A stretch of DNA of 10,096 nucleotides, from positions 1-10,096 of the forward strand of contig CAKZZH010000067.1 in assembly GCA_937885345.1 (NCBI GenBank), in the 5' to 3' direction. Position numbers and translations under genes: made by a program. Each line of letters opens with the position of its first letter. Position 1 is the stretch's first letter. Origin of the DNA: an uncultured Lachnospiraceae bacterium (GTDB taxonomy: Bacteria > Bacillota > Clostridia > Lachnospirales > Lachnospiraceae). Shown in pieces: positions 7,408-10,096 of this stretch. A model generated the notes under the pieces. That model was not told where the DNA came from. It worked only from the letters and a program-made list of their open reading frames with translations, and ran no database searches.

Positions 7408-8463
7408 TCAACCCTTCCAATTATCAAGCTCTTTTTGGAGAGCACCCAAAAGTTCACTTTCAGGCATAGTCCTTATAACTTCGCCCTTCTTAATAAGAAG
7501 CCCCTTGCCGTCACCTCCGGCAATTCCTATATCCGCTTCCTTCGCCTCTCCCGGACCGTTAACCGCACACCCCATAACAGCAACGGTTATATCAAGATCA
7601 TAACCTGTAACAAGGCTTTCAACCTTATTTGCAAGCCCAATAAGATCAATATGCGTTCTGCCGCAGGTAGGACAGGAAACGACATCGATTCCGCCCTTTC
7701 TAAGCCCCAAAGTCTTAAGGATCAGCTTGGCACTCTTAATCTCTTCTTCGGGAGCGCCCGTAAGAGATACTCTGATCGTATCGCCGATACCCTTTCCGAG
7801 TATCATACCCAGTCCGACTGCAGATTTGATATTGCCGGAATATACCGTTCCGGCCTCCGTAATACCCACATGCAAAGGATATGAACATTTATCCGCAATA
7901 AGTTCATAAGCCTCTGTACACATAAGAACATCCGAAGATTTAATGCTTACAACAATATCGGTAAAATCAAATCTCTCAAGTATCGAAACCTTATCAAGTG
8001 CACTCTCAACAAGCCCCTGCGCCGTTACATGGCCGTATTTCTCAAGGATCTCCTTCTCAAGTGACCCCGAATTGACACCGACACGAATAGGAATATGATG
8101 AGCCTTGGCACAGTCAACAACTGCCTTAATACGGTCTTCTCCGCCTATGTTACCCGGGTTGATCCTTATCTTGTCGGCACCGTTCTCGATTGCGGCGATA
8201 GCCATTCTATAATCAAAATGGATATCGGCAACAAGCGGGATATGTATATGCTTCTTGATCTCACGAAGTGCCTCAGCTGCAGCCATTGTAGGCACCGTAG
8301 ACCTTACGATCTCACAACCGGCCTCTTCAAGTCTGAGTATCTGGTCTACCGTAGCCTTGACATCTTCGGTAGGGGTATTCGTCATTGACTGGATCAATAT
8401 CGGATTACCGCCACCGATAACTCTGTCCCCTATTTTAATTATTTTAGTATTATCTCTGTACAA
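7408..8463 (-). CDS. ispG: 4-hydroxy-3-methylbut-2-en-1-yl diphosphate synthase (IspG/GcpE)
   Basis: This is the penultimate enzyme of the MEP isoprenoid pathway. It converts the cyclic diphosphate MEcPP to HMBPP in the cytosol using a [4Fe-4S] cluster. The 351-residue protein has the family N-terminus (GGGNPILIQSMTNT), a TIM barrel (for example PLVADIHFDYRMA and DKIRINPGNIG) and the C-terminal cluster domain. The cluster ligands are Cys264 and Cys267 (CPTCGRTHIDL), Cys299 (MGCAVNGPGEA) and Glu306. The start is a TTG at 8461-8463 with no clear Shine-Dalgarno site. An in-frame stop at 8491-8493 limits extension to about nine codons, and no ATG or GTG lies in that stretch. The TTG sits in a small inverted repeat. 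polC follows 4 nt downstream. In many Lachnospiraceae ispG follows dxr and rseP; here an IS607-family element occupies the upstream side instead. Confidence 0.95.
   Translation of the reverse strand: MYRDNTKIIKIGDRVIGGGNPILIQSMTNTPTEDVKATVDQILRLEEAGCEIVRSTVPTMAAAEALREIKKHIHIPLVADIHFDYRMAIAAIENGADKIRINPGNIGGEDRIKAVVDCAKAHHIPIRVGVNSGSLEKEILEKYGHVTAQGLVESALDKVSILERFDFTDIVVSIKSSDVLMCTEAYELIADKCSYPLHVGITEAGTVYSGNIKSAVGLGMILGKGIGDTIRVSLTGAPEEEIKSAKLILKTLGLRKGGIDVVSCPTCGRTHIDLIGLANKVESLVTGYDLDITVAVMGCAVNGPGEAKEADIGIAGGDGKGLLIKKGEVIRTMPESELLGALQKELDNWKG
7412..7418 (-). promoter_or_regulatory. Ribosome binding site that sets the polC start
   Basis: GGAAGGG on the - strand sits inside the last codons of ispG, with 8 nt between it and the ATG at 7403. 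It supports the polC start after the ispG stop codon and suggests translational coupling between ispG and polC. Confidence 0.8.
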
Positions 8464-8473
8464 TTTTTTGTAC
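8458..8473 (-). promoter_or_regulatory. Inverted repeat enclosing the ispG start codon
   Basis: On the - strand GTACAA (8473-8468), AAAA, TTGTAC (8463-8458) form perfect 6-bp arms with a 4-nt loop. The second arm contains the TTG start codon. In RNA this AU-rich hairpin would be weak but could limit ribosome access. It could also be a protein site or chance. Confidence 0.3.
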
Positions 8474-8516
8474 TGCCACTCAAAATGTGTTTAAACATAC
8501 ACAACACATCGAGAAA

Positions 8517-8690
8517 TTGAAGCCCTCACGGGTACTTCTTACTGCTTCAACGTGTATGCTTTGGTGGTTACAAGTAACACACTACTCACAAGTTCTTGTA
8601 CACTCCACAGTCGTTAATTCCCGAAATAGCCTTCGGTACATACTTACATTTGCTTGTTTATGCAACTTTGTAAGTTTTGGCATCTCTTAA
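8517..8690 (-). ncRNA. Predicted omegaRNA (reRNA) of TnpB
   Basis: The stretch starts in the 3' end of tnpB and runs to the inferred right end. On the - strand it holds several stems. CTTACA/TGTAAG (8674-8669 with 8648-8643) has an inner TTGC/GCAA and encloses the tnpB stop codon. CCGAA/TTCGG is at about 8622-8637. ACAAG-AA-CTTGT is near 8589-8600, and GTTAC-TT-GTAAC is near 8567-8578. A final TTGAAGC/GCTTCAA stem (8550-8544 with 8523-8517) encloses a small CCC-GTGA-GGG hairpin. A stem ending in TTCAA at the boundary is what is expected of a TnpB guide scaffold. The 5' limit is uncertain. The guide would begin at 8516 and read about 20 nt toward ispG. Confidence 0.7.
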
Positions 8691-9818
8691 ATTAAGACTT
8701 GCGTTAAAATCTCTATCCTCAACATAACCACATGAACAGCGATATATTCTATCTGAAAGTTTTAAATCTTTCTTGATAGAACCACAGCAGTGACATAGTT
8801 TAGATGATGGGTAAAATCTGTCTACAACTCTTAGTTCAATTCCATTATCATCACATTTTGTTTTAAGCTTAGTCCTAAACTCATAGAATTTCAGCGACGC
8901 AACAGCTTTTGAAAGATGTCTGTTCTTCATCATACCTGTAACATTCAAATCCTCAATCGTTATATAAGATGGCTTGGTTTTCACTATCTCAGCTATTGTT
9001 TTGTTGATGTAATCAGTACGGATATTGTCTATCCTATGATGAAGTTTCTGTACTTTGAGTTTTTGTTTTTGTATATTTTTCTGAGTGGACTCTCCTTTCT
9101 TAAAATTTTCATACTTGCGTGATAGACACCTTTGTTCTCTACGCAGTTGTTTTTCAATTTTTCTTAGTCTTGCTGACTTATTGATATTCTTGTATGTTTT
9201 CCCATTTGAAACAATCGCCAAGTCTTTCAAGCCTAAGTCAATTCCTATACCGCCATTGCTATTATTGGCAATCTTGACATCATGAATTTCAACAAGGACT
9301 GATACGTAGTATCTGTCTGCTTTGATGGATACTGTACCGCTTTTGATTTTCCATCCGTCTTTAGTTGTAGGTAAATAGCCCTTTTCTTTAAGACGTATCC
9401 AACCTAAAGTCGGTATGTTTAGTCTATGTCTTTCGCAGCGACAATCCTTTGGATTGTTCTTTACAAAATACATTTTTATATCTGACTTGCCTTTCTTTTT
9501 GAAATTTGGAAAAGCACTTTGATGTTTGAAAAACCTTGTAAAAGCAGTGTATCCATCTTCAATAGATTTCTTTACGGCTTTTGAATATGCTTCCTTAATC
9601 CATACTTTGTCAGGGTTATTAGGAATATATTCATTATTAAGCCATACACTAAAACTCTTGCCTGTCATGAACTTCTCACCTTTATCATGCAAAGATTTGT
9701 TATGACCAAGATAGAAGTTGTAGACATATCTACAGGTACCAATTGTCTTGTTAATCTTGGTTTTCTGCTCGACTGTCGGATTTATTTCCGTCTTGAAGCT
9801 CTTTAGCAATTTCTTCAT
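8658..9818 (-). CDS. tnpB: TnpB RNA-guided nuclease of an IS607-family element
   Basis: This 386-residue protein is the ancestor-type relative of Cas12; with omegaRNA it cuts DNA matching the element's flank and favours element retention. The N-terminal helix-turn-helix/recognition part (KSFKTEINPT, GTCRYVYNFYL) precedes a split RuvC domain. RuvC-I has Asp194 (GIDLGLKD), RuvC-II has Glu289 (ITIEDLNV) and RuvC-III has Asp370 (DRDFNAS). A zinc ribbon uses CHCC (342-345) and CSC (361-363). All catalytic acids are present and length is normal, so it looks intact. It overlaps tnpA by 68 bp. The ATG at 9818 is directly preceded by AAGGGG with no spacing. The fourth codon, TTG (9809-9807), lies at the ideal 9 nt from it, so either start is possible. 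The stop lies in the first omegaRNA hairpin. Confidence 0.95.
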   Translation of the reverse strand: MKKLLKSFKTEINPTVEQKTKINKTIGTCRYVYNFYLGHNKSLHDKGEKFMTGKSFSVWLNNEYIPNNPDKVWIKEAYSKAVKKSIEDGYTAFTRFFKHQSAFPNFKKKGKSDIKMYFVKNNPKDCRCERHRLNIPTLGWIRLKEKGYLPTTKDGWKIKSGTVSIKADRYYVSVLVEIHDVKIANNSNGGIGIDLGLKDLAIVSNGKTYKNINKSARLRKIEKQLRREQRCLSRKYENFKKGESTQKNIQKQKLKVQKLHHRIDNIRTDYINKTIAEIVKTKPSYITIEDLNVTGMMKNRHLSKAVASLKFYEFRTKLKTKCDDNGIELRVVDRFYPSSKLCHCCGSIKKDLKLSDRIYRCSCGYVEDRDFNASLNLRDAKTYKVA

Positions 9819-10096
9819 CCCCTTCTATTTGTTTTTTATACTTACGAAGTCCATACAACCTACAAGAAAACACATGGAGTATTGAAACAATGTCCTGCAC
9901 GAGTTCTTCTTGTGGTGATAGTTCTTCATTATTCACTTCCACTATGGTTGTATTAAACTTCATACAGAATTTTTCAAACCAATCATAGCCAAATCTGATA
10001 AATCTATCTTTGTGAGTAACTATGATAGTTTTGATTTTTTGTTCCATCACTTCATCTAATAATTGTTTCCATTTTTGTTGTATGCAATATAATAAT
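9751..10096 (-). CDS. tnpA: IS607 transposase TnpA, serine recombinase (partial, 5' end outside window)
   Basis: Only the C-terminal 114 codons are visible. Conserved serine-recombinase features of IS607 transposases are present: TIIVTHKDRFIRFGYDWF, the LSPQEELVQDIVSILHVFS segment and the end motif RLYGLRKYKK. The DNA-binding and catalytic-serine regions would lie beyond base 10096. The reading frame stays open to the window edge. An internal GTG/ATG near 10050 could be taken as a start, but a protein beginning there would lack the catalytic region. The last stretch toward the edge (LLYCIQQKWKQ) fits the family less well than the rest, so a frameshift or 5' decay there is possible. The 3' end overlaps tnpB by 68 bp. 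Confidence 0.88.
   Translation of the reverse strand, partial: LLYCIQQKWKQLLDEVMEQKIKTIIVTHKDRFIRFGYDWFEKFCMKFNTTIVEVNNEELSPQEELVQDIVSILHVFSCRLYGLRKYKKQIEGDEEIAKELQDGNKSDSRAENQD

Larger units (their letters stand above)
8517..10096 (-). mobile_element. IS607-family transposon (right part; left end outside window)
   Basis: The element carries overlapping tnpA (serine recombinase, partial) and tnpB on the - strand, followed by a structured non-coding 3' region. This is the typical IS607 order. The right end is placed at about 8517, just after the terminal hairpin arm GCTTCAA, because the omegaRNA scaffold of such elements ends at the transposon boundary; the exact base is inferred. The DNA is visibly more A/T-rich than the neighbouring ispG-polC. 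No Rho-independent terminator is seen between tnpB and ispG, so element transcription could run into ispG-polC. IS607 elements make no target duplication, so none is expected. The left end and TAM lie beyond base 10096. Confidence 0.85.

Noticed and set aside
7404..7457. N-terminal extension of PolC starting MNFWVLSKK
   Set aside because: It would lie within ispG. The ATG at 7403 has GGAAGGG at 8 nt spacing and gives a normal PolC N-terminus.
6919..7884. Open frame on the + strand across the polC-ispG junction (321 codons)
   Set aside because: It is antisense to two genuine genes, with no ribosome site, promoter or domain.
8487..8690. 67-codon frame on the + strand, between ispG and tnpB
   Set aside because: It is antisense to the structured omegaRNA region, low in coding character and lacks a ribosome site.
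8517..9200. CRISPR array or Cas12-type locus
   Set aside because: The Cas12-like RuvC protein is TnpB-sized (386 aa), overlaps tnpA and is followed by a unique structured region. No regularly spaced direct repeats are present.

Overview
This window looks chromosomal and comes from a Gram-positive clostridium, most likely a member of the Lachnospiraceae. The evidence is a PolC-type replicative polymerase, an ispG-polC gene pair, sigma-A-like promoters with strong Shine-Dalgarno sites, and a tRNA with no encoded CCA. The family-level assignment is inferred from gene content and protein style; no database search was run.

Left part (1-2520, + strand): one transcription unit. A TTGCAT-17-TATAAT promoter leads through a short 5' UTR that holds a possible six-codon leader ORF. 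It then reaches a 778-residue surface protein with a type IV prepilin N-terminus, six InlB/Flg_new-type beta repeats and a tyrosine-rich C-terminus. A canonical hairpin plus T-run terminator ends the unit. No pilus assembly genes are visible.

Middle (2559-2750, - strand): a tRNA-Glu(CUC) gene with its own TTGCAT-17-TATTAT promoter and its own hairpin terminator. It converges on the pilin-like gene. The two facing terminators have the same 8-bp stem sequence.

Right-centre (2790-8463, - strand): polC, encoding replicative DNA polymerase III alpha, lies 4 nt downstream of ispG, which encodes the MEP-pathway enzyme making HMBPP. This is an operon of two normally essential genes. No terminator is seen after polC before the tRNA unit.

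Right end (about 8517 to beyond 10096, - strand): an IS607-family transposon. It has the C-terminal part of a serine transposase (tnpA, running off the window), an overlapping tnpB RNA-guided nuclease with all catalytic residues, and a structured 3' region that looks like the omegaRNA (reRNA). Its inferred right end lies about 54 bp upstream of the ispG start. The element therefore sits directly upstream of the ispG-polC operon, in the same orientation, and the predicted TnpB guide is the ispG leader itself. The most interesting points are this TnpB/omegaRNA placement at an essential operon and the prepilin/InlB-repeat/Tyr-rich chimera.
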